Assembly (NCBI GenBank): GCA_014155875.1
Contig: JACEFZ010006263.1
Span: 1,009,001 to 1,073,000, forward strand
DNA length: 64,000 nt
Reading direction: 5' to 3'
DNA from: Cepaea nemoralis
Lineage: Eukaryota > Mollusca > Gastropoda > Stylommatophora > Helicidae
Below the pieces are notes generated by a model, which saw only the letters and a program-made list of their open reading frames with translations, did no database searches and was not told the DNA's origin. Positions 21,626 to 33,073 of the stretch are shown here, in pieces; the first letter of the stretch is position 1; each line of letters begins with the position of its first letter. The position numbers and the translations under genes were made by a program.

Positions 21626-23229
21626 GATATGTGAAGTGTTTGGATCATCACATTGTATAGGCCTGAGTGCATGAAACTGCCGGCAGCTGTGTTTTAAACA
21701 CGGTATGCTGGACTGCGAATCTCATTCGCAACCTCTTCACCACAAACTAGAGAAACTAAGAAAAAAGGTTGAGTTCATCATGAGAATTCATCTAGTTGTG
21801 CAACAACAGACAGAAATCAAACCAAAAACAAAAGGATATATCAGCAGCTAACGTAAGATTTAACTATACAGATTTCTCTACACAAGATACCTATGAACTG
21901 ATGTTTAAACACTGACAACATAACATATTTGAAATTTCAGAAATCTCCAGCTTGAACTTTAATTTTTGTCTGCTATACAACAAACTTTGTCTTCTTAGCT
22001 GGTGTCTGTCATCTCCAAATGCAGCACATGACCCACACGCAACTCATGCCAAACCACTGCGTAGACTTGTTCATGATTGTTGTAACTACAAGTTGTCTAT
22101 GGAATCAGGTAGTCTCACACCGACCCTCCGTTGTCACATCTTATGACATGCATGTTAGGGTAGTGTTAACTGCTTCACTTCTGGGACCCGGTAACACAAG
22201 GACAATACAACACAATGCAGTATAATTGTCAAAGACTGGAACATAAGGGCCGGAGGGTCTGCCTCAAGATAGAACCCACCGGTGAAGAGTGGTCAACCTC
22301 AAATAGAATAGAGGTGATACAGTGCCGATATAAGGGCAGGGTAGGTGATAGAATGGGGACTATTAACTAGTTCTCCTCATGAGACACGGAGATCGTTGAC
22401 CATATAGTTTGCACTCTGGCACGACAGAATCACAGCCTACATAATAGCCACGATTGCCAACTCAACAAGAGACAGCTAATGTAAGCGTGCCAGGCGTAAC
22501 GGCACGCAAAAAGCCGAAGGACACTTCAAGGTCCTTCCGCGTGCTGTGTAGCCACGGGAGTAAGAAAGTCAGACTGGGGACTGACTTTGTAGCAAGCACC
22601 TCGTTTAGTGGTGATAGGAGTTTGTGTAGCCAAATAGATAGAAATAGCATTAGGGTTTAGAAAACTAGTGATAGGCAGTTCTGTGGCTTTGTATGTGGTT
22701 TGATAGCGACTGTTATATACTTGTAAAGAGCCAACGGCAATAAAATGTACCATTTATTTCCTCTCACACGACTTGCAAGTTTCTTGTGTGGTGTGGGAGA
22801 AGTAATCTGATGATGCCTTACACATGGGTTGTTGACAATAATAATTTATAATTTAATATGTAATTTAGAATCTTTTAATCCCATTATGTATCAAGAAATT
22901 CACCATACTTTTATAAGTTCCTCCCTCAACCTGACCAAAACACCTAGTTTTCTCTTCCCTGTTGTTTTTTGTTTTAAAGTTGTTGCATCATATAGACACA
23001 TAATTTTTTGGCTGTTCATGATTCCTGGGCAAGTTTACGTTCAGTAGTTTGCCACTGAACTGGCAACAATACCATTTCATAACCAACTTAAGGTGGTCTG
23101 TTATCACAGACAATTAACCAGTTATGTTTTGTTTTACCTTTACACACCCAATCAAATTAGTAATTAAATTGTTTGTTTACCTGTTCCTGTTATTATGTTA
23201 GTTTATTTGTTTCTGATACAGAATGTTTT
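21626..23229. other. Unassigned; possible LTR/RT remnants at 22230-22810
   Basis: At about 22365-22440 one frame reads DTEIVDHIVCTLARQNHS, faintly like the His-Cys segment near the end of LINE proteins. At 22739 an AATAAAATG polyadenylation-like signal stands in a TTTATTTCCTCTCACACGAC context that might belong to an LTR. A short reverse SINE A piece (TTACGTTCAGTAGTTTGCCA) lies at 23033-23052. None of this is firm. Confidence 0.3.
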
Positions 23230-24965
23230 TATTTTCAAATAACGTTAAATGCCTAGGATTGACACAGACTTAGTTAGTGCACCAGTACAGCGGTGGTACT
23301 AGTTTAGTCGTGATGAACTCGTGAAATATATCCTGGCCTACCACAGGGATCACCATTATCTCCGGTACTGTTCAACGCCTACACAGTGAGAATCACCAGT
23401 GAGCAGATCACTGGACCTGGCAGGACATTGTCATATGCCGATGATGTTTTAGTGTATCGTCAGGGTAAGGATAGAGAGGAGGTTGCTGTGGAACTACAAA
23501 CCGAACTCAATCGCATAAGTACTTGGTGTGATGAAGCTGGGGCAATGGTCAACCCAACAAAGGCAACAGTGACTTGGTTCTCGTTGAATAATCATATTGT
23601 CAACAATCCAACACCAACTGTAATGCTGTGTTCAGAGACGGTGGAAAGAACGCAGGCAATGAATTACCTGGGGATACGGTTTGATCGAAGCCTTGCTTAT
23701 AATGTGCACATAGACCAGGTGATAACAAAGGCCAAGCGGGGTTTGGCAGCGATGCGGGTGATGGCGGCAGCAAACTTGTGAGCAGCGCCATCTATGTCTT
23801 CTGTACGAGGGGCTGGTCATGTCTGTTTTGGAGTATGCAATGGCAATCCTGACTCTCAGCCATAAGCAGATAGAAAGGATGGAAAGGATACAGAATGAAG
23901 CTATGCGCATTATTCTTGGATGTACAAGAGATACAGCATGCAGGGCGATGTGCTACCTTCTTGATTTTCCAACCATTGAAGAGAGAATGCAAGTTTGCAG
24001 GGCACGCGCCTACCTCAGAATTAACGCAAACACACAAGCATCCACTGCATAGTGAAATTAGGAAGGTGAAGGGCAGCAGGTTAAAAAGAGGACGGTCAGT
24101 GGATGGGTCAAAGCCGAAGACATTCTTCAACAGGTGTGTTCACTTGAGGACTTAGAACCTGGCGAGGAGTGGGTGCAAGTGCAAACAGACTTCTGCACAT
24201 CCTTTTCAGTTTGCATCCAATTAGATAGAAAATGCAGACAAGAAAATCCGGCTGCTGTGGAGGCTGAAGTACAAGCGTTGATTTTCGAGAATTCGCTAGA
24301 CAGGTGACGCGGTCATCTACACAGATGGGTCGGTCGTCCGACATGTGAGAAGCTCATGGGCCTTTACAGCTCGGCCGGAGGGAGAATTGTGAAGGAGGAC
24401 TCTGGTGCTTTCACTGAAACCACAAGTAGCCTGACCATGGAAGTCATGGCAGTAAGTAAAGCAATAACATGGCTCGAGACACAGACATTCACTAGGGCTT
24501 GTTTCCTTAGCGACTCAATGAACATGATCAAGAGGATAGAGGAGGGGTCGATCCGAAGAGAATGGTTGCTGCCTCTGGAGCAGGTCTCGGCTGGCAAAGA
24601 TTAGTTTCATCTTCGTGCCAGGGCATGCGGGAGTACAAGGAAATGAGCGGGCTGACAAGCTCGCAGGTGAGGCTACTGTGGAGGGCGGACGCGCCATGGA
24701 CCAGGCTGACATTCTGAATGCTCTACGAGAAGTGAGACTTTTGCTAGAACCAAGTGATGACTGTGAATCTACAACAATGGCCAGACTGCAGGAGCAGCAA
24801 ATTAAAAGAGGGGTGGCCAAACAAGAACACTACGCAGGAAGCCAAAGAAGATTGATAAACCAACATAGAACTGGCGTCGTTAGCCGCTACACGTTGCGGG
24901 ATTTGCTGAGGAGGGGATCCGAGCACTTATGGACTGAATGGTTCGATGTGCAACGAGGATGATCT
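23230..24965 (+). pseudogene. LINE with reverse transcriptase and RNase H domains
   Basis: Reverse transcriptase fingers/palm: SYADDVLVYRQGKDREE (23431), the catalytic YADD box, then STWCDEAGAMVNPTKATVTW and MNYLGIRFDRSL. Thumb: LEYAMAILTLSHKQIERM (23825). RNase H: YTDGSVV with the first catalytic Asp (24318), a Thr-Met-Glu-Val-Met-Ala segment with the catalytic Glu (24437), LSDSMNMIKRI with another Asp (24508), and VPGHAGVQGNERADKLAG (24614). Reverse transcriptase followed by RNase H is the architecture of I-clade-type LINEs. Stops and frameshifts at about 23780, 24050 and 24604 break the frame; the 5' part is missing. Confidence 0.88.
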
Positions 24966-24968
24966 GTC

Positions 24969-24997
24969 GACTAACTAACTAACTAACTAACTAACTC
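24969..24997. repeat. (CTAA)n tail of the LINE
   Basis: Six to seven CTAA units follow the LINE stop directly. Short microsatellite tails replace poly-A in several I-clade LINEs. Confidence 0.85.
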
Positions 24998-24999
24998 GT

Positions 25000-26160
25000 G
25001 ATGTCTGCTGACTGGGAATAATATAATAATAATTAATATTTCGTTTTTTCTACCTCGTCGAAACATCCCCTTGTCTTGGAACTCACGGAATGGAACTGGG
25101 TGTGCGCATCTTCAGCTAAAATCTTCTCGTGTTGAGCCAGCATTATATACATCAAATGCATTGTCATTTTGTTAAATTTCGATACTTAGTGCCGTGTTAT
25201 TAAATATATTAATATAACTTACCTACCTGTTCTGATCGATCCTCCACTTATGTAACAAATCTCTGAAATAAATTCAACTTTGAATATGAATGTCAACAAG
25301 TTCAGAACTTCGTTCTTCAGCCTGTAACAACAATCTATCTACACAATAATTCACATATCAATGTTTCGGGAAGCCGAGATAACGACTAAATATGTGCATT
25401 CAGTGAGGAAAGTTGCTAGTTTTCCCCCCATGACTCATGCTGTTTGTTGTTGACTGGAAAGAGTCAACCACGAACACAATTCATTAATTATGTTTAGTAA
25501 CTGGTCTGTCTGCTCTAGTCTCTAGCAGACGGTTGAGACCCACTTCCGGCGAGGTGTCGGACATCGACATGGAACGAAAACTTATATGTTGGAAACTTGA
25601 AGACGTCAGCGGACTGTTTGTTTTATTAAGTGTTTCGCGTGGTTGAACTGATTGAATCAGTATGTTTTAATTTCAGTTGCTTCTAAATAAAAAGTAGGAG
25701 TAGGTTGTGATGAAATGAATAAATGCGTAAGTGTTTGTTATTCTGTGTACTCATGATTCAGAGTGAATGACTGAATCAGTGAATGAGTGTTCAGAGTTCA
25801 ATGATGTGTGTACAATATTTAAAAATGTGTTCTTGATTAGTTCAATTCAATTTTAGTGGAAGCTTACTAAAACTAACTTTCTAACTTACTAACTTTCCCA
25901 CAAAGAAAAGAAAAAAACATTCGTTATTTACACAGAGAAGCTACTAATAATATGTTGCACGATTTATTGCCTGGCGTATGTATGTCTCTGCATCTCGTCA
26001 GGTTCATAATGAAGTGAATCTGAATCTAGCTTGCTTGCTTGTGTTCGTTGGCTTGAGCTCCAACGCAAAGTCCTGTATGTCGGATGAAGGCATCCTGTTG
26101 TCCAACATCAGTGTGATGTCATACAGGACCTGAGGTTTGCGTGAGTATCCGTTGTCCCAT
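25000..26160. other. AT-rich unassigned DNA with a family G fragment
   Basis: 25895-26025 is a minus-strand copy of repeat family G (CGATTTATTGCCTGGCGTAT). The other bases hold no recognised exon; a possible promoter is listed separately. Confidence 0.4.
25536..25565 (+). promoter_or_regulatory. Possible ETS-type promoter element
   Basis: CCACTTCCGGCGAGG contains ACTTCCGG, the reverse complement of the ETS-family site CCGGAAGT that is common in promoters of housekeeping genes. It lies in a small GC-richer island about 4.4 kb upstream of the first coding exon of SNRNP48. Since that exon seems to begin at a splice acceptor, an upstream non-coding exon is expected somewhere; this island is one candidate. 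Inference only. Confidence 0.25.
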
Positions 26161-26176
26161 GTCTGGCTTATTGGTG

Positions 26177-26488
26177 TGCAGACTGGTAGTTCCTCGCCAT
26201 ACAGGCAGACACTCTCCGACTTCGGAGGAATCGGCGATCCTACTGACTTTAGCCAGGACCCCGAAGGGACCTGTTGCCCAGGACGCTCGGCGAGGACGCG
26301 TCAATAGGTCTTGGCCAGTATATAGCCCGGTGTGTAGACTGGTGGTTCCTCGCCATACAGGCAGACACTCTCCGACTTCGGAGGAATCGGCAATCCTATT
26401 GACTTCAGCCAGGACCCCGAAGGGACCTGTTGCCCAGGACGCTCGGCGAGGACGCGTCAATAGGTCTTGGCCAGTATATAGCCCGGCC
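26177..26488. repeat. 156-bp GC-rich tandem duplication
   Basis: Two head-to-tail copies, offset 156 bases and about 97% alike. Each holds TTCCTCGCCATACAGGCAGA, GACCCCGAAGGGACCTGTTG and GGTCTTGGCCAGTATATAGC. It differs in composition from the AT-rich flanks. Both strands are open for more than 110 codons because 156 is a multiple of three. Confidence 0.95.
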
Positions 26489-26499
26489 CTGGTGCCTTG

Positions 26500-28059
26500 G
26501 AAACACCTCTGCGTCCCAATGAAGTGAATAATTTAATATTCTTCAATACTAATACTTTTTTTTTTAGCCACTTTAGTTTTGGTAACATTTTCTAAATTGA
26601 TTTTTAATTATATAACCTGTATAGTTAGATACCTCTTGAAAAAACAAAACCAACGGTACCTTATTCAAGTCTGTAGGTCAATTCTAAGCGGAGATATTAA
26701 TGTTTGTGTGTCAGTTTATCATTTAATATGAACAAAGAGCAAAATACGATGTTGACCCTTTCACTTTTTGTGACCCTACCTACACACTTACACCACTGTT
26801 GGTAACACTGATGCCAAAGGAGATTACAACTGCCGATGTCAAGCTAAAGTAAAGATAACTGCTGCCAGTTTATATATATATATATATATATACACACGCA
26901 CACACATATATTATGATATATACACCTGCACTCATGCTGTGAGATGACATCAGACCACGCGCGCTACTGCACGCGTCTTGTCAGCGCAAGGCGGAGATCC
27001 ATTTTTACCACAGAAGTCCCGTTGGAAAGTTGCAAAATTATCAACGATGTGGTCTGTGTAGAGTGATCAAAAATTACACATAAATACTATAATGGGTGTT
27101 GAATGCAAACATGCAATCATTGGCATTGCAATTGCTATGAATATTCCATAACAATATTAAATGTTCATCGCTGGAGTATGACAATGAAAACTGCTATATC
27201 CCGCCATTGAAATACCACATTACAGCATGCCATCTTTATAATTTCAGTTTGAGATGGGATTGCCAACTCTAATAGTCGAAAACTACAAATTATAGGTAAA
27301 AATGGATACTAAATTGAATAATACATACAAGAATAATGGAGAAAGTCTAATTAAAATGGAATTTACAGGTCTACTTACGTCTTATAAAGTCAGTCTGTAC
27401 TTCCGTCCAGGAAACGAATTTGAGAAAATGAGAGGTATAGATTCGCAGGGTGTGGAGGGAAACATAATATCCAGCAAATGGTTTCTGTTTTAACAGGATC
27501 TTGAAATAATCAGGGAATTTAACATCATGAGTACTCTAAATCTCCGATCATAGACACAAAAAATAGTTGCCGAACAAATCCACAAATGTATTTCCGGTGA
27601 AATTCGGCAAATCTGGATCGTAGTGGCTAATCTTAGCTGACACAATTAAAATACACAGTTGTTACTCAGGTATTGTTCGAATGTGGAGCATATGTTTTTT
27701 GTTTTTTTTTTTTGGGGGGGGGGGGATTTATTTATCTCACCAGGTGCATATTAGAGTCGTCAGTCAACATAAAATAAAGCAAGAAAGTGAATCCTTCAGT
27801 CTGAAATATACAGCTATATTCCCACTGTAATTTAAATTGTCTATTGGAGGGGGGAGAGGGGGTGTTTAAACTGATTATCAATACTGTCATGTCTTTTATT
27901 TTTAGTCTTTTACATTTATACTAAATCACACTATAAATCACAAATGGTCTGGCCACATGAATCTCAACTGCTTCAGCAAATCTTTACATTTATCCATTTT
28001 GTGTTTTAAACACAAATTGTATTGATTGCCTCTAACAGTTCAGTCAGACTCCAGTATGT
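26500..28059. other. AT-rich unassigned sequence
   Basis: Contains a (TA)n at 26874-26890, a poly-G tract at about 27713-27724, and at 27725-27815 a truncated minus-strand family G repeat. No coding evidence. Confidence 0.4.
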
Positions 28060-28210
28060 GCTGTTGTATATTTCAGCTTGAAGGATTCATAATTTTGCTT
28101 TATTTCACGTTGACTCCTGCATTATGCACCTGAGGAGATCAAGTTAATATATGCCAGGCAATAAATTGTGCAACCTTTTGTTTCTGTCTTCATTATTCAA
28201 ATTCACTTCA
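28060..28210 (+). mobile_element. Repeat family G copy
   Basis: Carries TTCAGCTTGAAGGATTCATA, then ATATGCCAGGCAATAAATTG, as in the minus-strand copy at 52996-53120. Confidence 0.6.
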
Positions 28211-28614
28211 GGAAAACATTGTTTTGAATTAATTAGTTAATCAACTTGGAGTTGAACCACCGAGACCACTGTGCAGTTAAGTCAAGTCAGTACACTAGCC
28301 TTTATCGTAACACACCTCCAACATCAACACAAAATGTTTTTTGTTAAATAACTATAACTGCCTTGAAACAATCAGTTGATGCACTAATACAGCAGTGGTA
28401 GAAGTTCAGTAGCACTAGTAGTATTGCACTCGTGATGTCTGCTGACTTTGAATAATATTCCACCATTCCCATTCATCAGCTTCAGTGTCATACCATATAA
28501 AGTGTTCCTTTTATCTAACTTTGGTTGAAAGTGGTGTTCACCAGTTTCGTAGACTGACTGGTAGACTTGGGACAGTCACTGGTTAGGAAAGACAAACCCG
28601 ATAGAAATGGTTGT

Positions 28615-29040
28615 CAAAATCTAGTCTTAGTTTAGTCGATGGATCAACATTACGGAACACGGGTGTAACCCATAAGTGCTCCGTTCTCCTAACTCAAACC
28701 TAGATTTGGAGAAACTCAGCTCAATGCACGAATTCCGTAGCACCAGCGAGGATCCTGAAATATTTTGGGTAGATGTTTAACTCGAAATTTTGCCCAGGCA
28801 GCGCCGTTAGGCTACTCTTTTTCGATTTCCAACTGCCAAGGGATTTTTTTCGTGCGCAACAATACACACGGGCGTCCGATCTCACTACCCAGAGACCAGG
28901 GGAATTCTTATTACTAGAAGTCCACGTGAGAAAATCCCGATTCTCACCGGGGATTAAACCCGGGACCTCCAGTACTCGAGGCGGACACCACACCTCGATA
29001 CCATGCTGCCCAGCAACGCAGAATTTTGTCAAAATCTGAT
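28615..29040 (+). mobile_element. SINE-like repeat family C
   Basis: About 420 bases, closely similar to 32262-32690: TAGTCGATGGATCAACATTA, GGGTGTAACCCATAAGTGCT, TTCCAACTGCCAAGGGATTT, and GGGATTAAACCCGGGACCTC, which looks like a pol III B box. The long frames on both strands across it are by chance. Confidence 0.8.
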
Positions 29041-29374
29041 GTGCTGGACCACAGGTTGGATGAAACAGTAAAAATAACTCGCTTTATGATAATGGTCATT
29101 TTTTAAAGCAAAGTTTTCCCCATCTTAAGGCTTATTGGGTAAAATCTGCCAGCCTCATAGTTGTTAAGGCCAGTCAGTGCTTGATGAGTGGTGTTATTAA
29201 TTTATGTCAGATGATGTGGTCTATATTATGTGATCATCTTTACCTCCCGTGACATTTCCTAATGCCCATTTTAGGATGGGTCGACCTGGAAAACCAGGAC
29301 AAGTAAAAAATATTCTCACCAGTTTGAGTGAAAGTTCCTGCCTTGATAGGGATTTTGTTTTTTTGGTGCTCTCT

Positions 29375-29650
29375 CATTTTGACCTCAAGTGTAGTCCATA
29401 TTTATAGTAGTGATGGACTGAATTTTGCGTGTAGATTAGCTTTCCCTGTTAACAGTGTCCCTCGCCATCAGGCGAACCCACTTCGACTTCAGAGGTACTT
29501 GTAATTTATGTCTCCAAGTCAAGGATGACAGGTCAGCATTTTAGTCCAGCTGTCCGGTGTAGGGGTTGAACTGCTAACCTCGGCATCAGCAAACCGGATG
29601 TTTAAGAACATGCGTTCTTGCCTATTTGGGCTTGCGGACCTGCGGTAGGT
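29375..29650 (+). mobile_element. SINE family B copy
   Basis: Landmarks: GACTGAATTTTGCGTGTAGA, TGTCCCTCGCCATCAGGCGA, GGTACTTGTAATTTATGTCT and AGGGGTTGAACTGC. Other copies at 20645-21625 (split), 46725-46982, 52110-52345 and 56785-57000. Confidence 0.82.
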
Positions 29651-29696
29651 ATTTCAGTACTTGACCATGGGCTGGCAAGCAAGTGTGCTAGCCACA

Positions 29697-29846
29697 CTGC
29701 TACCATGGCCCACCCAAACTGCTACCATGGCCCACCCACACTGCTACCGTGGCCCACCCACACTGCTACCGTGGCCCACCCACACTGCTACCATGGCCCA
29801 CCCACACTGCTACCATGGCCCACCCACACTGCTACCATGGCCCACC
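29697..29846. repeat. 22-bp minisatellite, about 7 copies (duplication copy A)
   Basis: Unit TACCATGGCCCACCCACACTGC with single-base variants (CCGTGG, CCAAAC). It begins within GCTAGCCACACTGCTACCAT, which also occurs in the tRNA-like SINE near 9590. Confidence 0.95.
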
Positions 29847-29912
29847 TTAACATTTTACCTGTAGTAAGAACTCAGTTCCAGCATTCCCTAATCATTCGTT
29901 TTATTCCAACAG

Positions 29913-30049
29913 AACTGAAAATGTCAGATGAGGTGGCGAGTGAGAGACTCAAGTATATCGAGTCTATGACACAATTTATTGAAGACAAGAAGGAGAAACT
30001 GTACAGTGTTCTTCAGAGACTAGGTCTGTCTACAGAACAACTGTTGAAG
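29913..30049 (+). CDS. SNRNP48: SNRNP48 first coding exon, copy A
   Basis: Acceptor TTTTATTCCAACAG at 29899-29912, start codon at 29921, then [20 protein letters not shown] and on to residue 43, donor AAG/GTAGCC. The open frame extends upstream through repeats, but the ATG right after the acceptor fits the length of the family's N-terminus before the zinc finger. Whether A or B is used cannot be decided from sequence. Confidence 0.85.
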
Positions 30050-33035
30050 GTAGCCCTATAGGTTGTTTAACTGATTTATGGAGATTAACCTTGTGAACTC
30101 TGTCCCCCTTACCTCATACTGGAGCTGTGTGTAGTCCATATGTCTGTCTTCTGTATATGTATATCAGTCATGTGTATCACAGTTAGACATAGTCCCTATG
30201 TCTATCTTCCGTATATTTATGTCAGTTATGTATCACAGAGTTTCATGTAGTCCAGATGTCTCCCTTATGCATGTATATCATTGAAGTGTATCACATAATT
30301 TAATGTAGTCCCTATCACTCTCATGTGTGCATGTATATCAGTCAAGTGTATCACAGATTTGCATGTAGTCCATATGTATGTCTTCTATGCATGTATAACA
30401 ATCAAGTGGATCACAGATTTGCATGTAGTCCATATATCTGTCTTCTATGCACGTATAACAATCAAGTGTATCACATATTTGCATCTAGTCCATATATCTG
30501 TCTTCTATGCACGTATAACAATCAAGTGTATCACAGATTTGCATGTAGCCCATATGTATGTCTTCTAGCCACACTGCTACCATGGCCCACCCAAACTGCT
30601 ACCATGGCCCACCCACACTGCTACCGTGGCCCACCCACACTGCTACCGTGGCCCACCCACACTGCTACCATGGCCCACCCACACTGCTACCATGGCCCAC
30701 CCACACTGCTACCATGGCCCACCTTAACATTTTACCTGTAGTAAGAACTCAGTTCCAGCATTCCCTAATCATTCGTTTTATTCCAACAGAACTGAAAATG
30801 TCAGATGAGGTGGCGAGTGAGAGACTCAAGTATATCGAGTCTATGACACAATTTATTGAAGACAAGAAGGAGAAACTGTACAGTGTTCTTCAGAGACTAG
30901 GTCTGTCTACAGAACAACTGTTGAAGGTAGCCCTATAGGTTGTTTAACTGATTTATGGAGATTAACCTTGTGAACTCTGTCCCCCTTACCTCATACTGGA
31001 GCTGTGTGTAGTCCATATGTCTGTCTTCTGTATATGTATATCAGTCATGTGTATCACAGTTAGACATAGTCCCTATGTCTATCTTCCGTATATTTATGTC
31101 AGTTATGTATCACAGAGTTTCATGTAGTCCAGATGTCTCCCTTATGCATGTATATCATTGAAGTGTATCACATAATTTAATGTAGTCCCTATCACTCTCA
31201 TGTGTGCATGTATATCAGTCAAGTGTATCACAGATTTGCATGTAGTCCATATGTATGTCTTCTATGCATGTATAACAATCAAGTGGATCACAGATTTGCA
31301 TGTAGTCCATATATCTGTCTTCTATGCACGTATAACAATCAAGTGTATCACATATTTGCATCTAGTCCATATATCTGTCTTCTATGCACGTATAACAATC
31401 AAGTGTATCACATATTTGCATCTAGTCCATATATCTGTCTTCTATGCACGTATAACAATCAAGTGTATCACAGATTTGCATGTAGCCCATATGTATGTCT
31501 TCTATGCACATATATGTCAAATGTATCACAGATTTGCATGTAGTCCATATATCTGTCTTCTATGCACGTATAACAATCAAGTATATCACAGATTTGCATG
31601 TAGTCTATATGTCTGTCTTTTATGCACATATAACAATCAAGTGTATCTCATATTTGCTTGTTGTCCATATATCTGTCTATGCACGTATAACAGTCAAGTG
31701 TATCACATATTTGCATCTAGTCCATATATCTGTCTTCTATGCACGTATAACAATCAAGTGTAATACAGATTTGCATGTTGTCCATATATCTGTTGTCTAT
31801 GCACGTATAACAATCAAGTGTATCACAGATTTGCATGTAGTCCATATATCTGTCTTCTATGCATACTAAATGGTATAAATAAAAGGGGTTTGCTGCAGCT
31901 GAACTTTTACGGGATTCCAAATAGAGACAGAACATGACTGAGAAGCTCGACAGTTGGGGGGAAAAACATAAATACATGCAAACATTTCGACCAAAGAATT
32001 TATCAATGGAACATTGAATTTCTCTGCTAAAGTTTTCTACGGAATGACGTTGCCAGCCTCATGCCAACACTTCTTAGTCATCTCTTGCGACATGGTAGCT
32101 TCCAGTGTTATTGCTCTTTCATGTGATATATAACTCTGTGGTATGCTCCTGACGAGATGCAGTGAAATATGCCAGGCAAGGAATCGTGCAATATGGTATT
32201 TGTGGTTTATGTGTTTGTTATCATTTGCTTGCCTTATAGTCTCCAGTAACATTCGGGCAGATCTGGTTTTAGTTTAGTTTAGTTTAGTCGATGGATCAAT
32301 ATCACGGCACATGGGTGTAACCCATAAGTGCTCCGTTCTACTCCTAACTGAAGCCTGAGTCTGGAGAATCTCAGCTCAGTACACAAACTCTGTAGCACCG
32401 GCAAGGATCCTGAAATACTTTGGGTAGATTTTTAAACTAGAAATTTTGCCCGGGCCGCACCGTTAGGCTACTATTTTTTGATTTCCAACTGCCAAGGGAT
32501 TTTTTATGTGCGCAACAATACACACGGGCATCCGATCTTACTACCAAGAGATCGAGGGAAATTTTGTTACTAGAAGTCCACGTGAAAACATACCAGACCT
32601 CATCGGGGCTTGAGCCCAGGACCACCAGCACTCGAGGTGGACACCATACCTCGAGACCACTCAGCCTCTCCCCCCCCCCCCCCAAATCTGGTTTTAGTTT
32701 ACTGTTTGTGTGTTACTTGTCCATGCACATGAAAAATTGTGGGATTCTATTTTTTAAGGATGAAGAAAAGAAAGTGTGCCCCTACAACAAGGACCACATT
32801 GTGCCTGGGAAGACATTTGACAAGCATGTGGAGAGCTGTAGGCTTGTGTCTGCTGGCTGTCAGAGAGATGAACTGGTCAGTATCAAGTTCTGTTTGTTAG
32901 TTACATGTGAAAATATTTGTTTACTGGATTGCTTTATTTTTTTCTATAGAATTGTTCTGTCATTTATTTGTTATATTACTTAAGAATTAGCAACCCTGGT
33001 TAATTTCACATCCTGTTTATGTTTATAACAAAACT

Positions 33036-33073
<38 letters not shown>

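Larger units (their letters stand above)
29691..31504. repeat. 877-bp tandem duplication carrying the SNRNP48 start exon
   Basis: Copy A is 29691-30567; copy B is 30568-31504 and differs only by one extra 60-bp minisatellite unit. All positions I compared elsewhere are identical, including both exons. The junction joins TGTCTTCTA to GCCACACTGC. The two parental breakpoints share CTA, as in microhomology-mediated duplication. Confidence 0.95.

Noticed and set aside
22454..22810. LTR of a retroelement
   Set aside because: There is an AATAAA-like signal, but no second LTR, primer-binding site or gag/pol could be placed nearby.
26119..26527. 113- and 128-codon frames on opposite strands as a gene
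   Set aside because: Both are explained by the 156-bp duplication, and the two strands are open alike.
28721..29039. Frames of 88 and 103 codons on both strands
   Set aside because: They lie in SINE-like family C; the copy at 32262-32690 does not keep the same frame.
30323..31763. Cys/Ile/Tyr-rich frames of 80-187 codons
   Set aside because: They follow the 60-bp minisatellite, whose length is a multiple of three, and show no splice or domain evidence.
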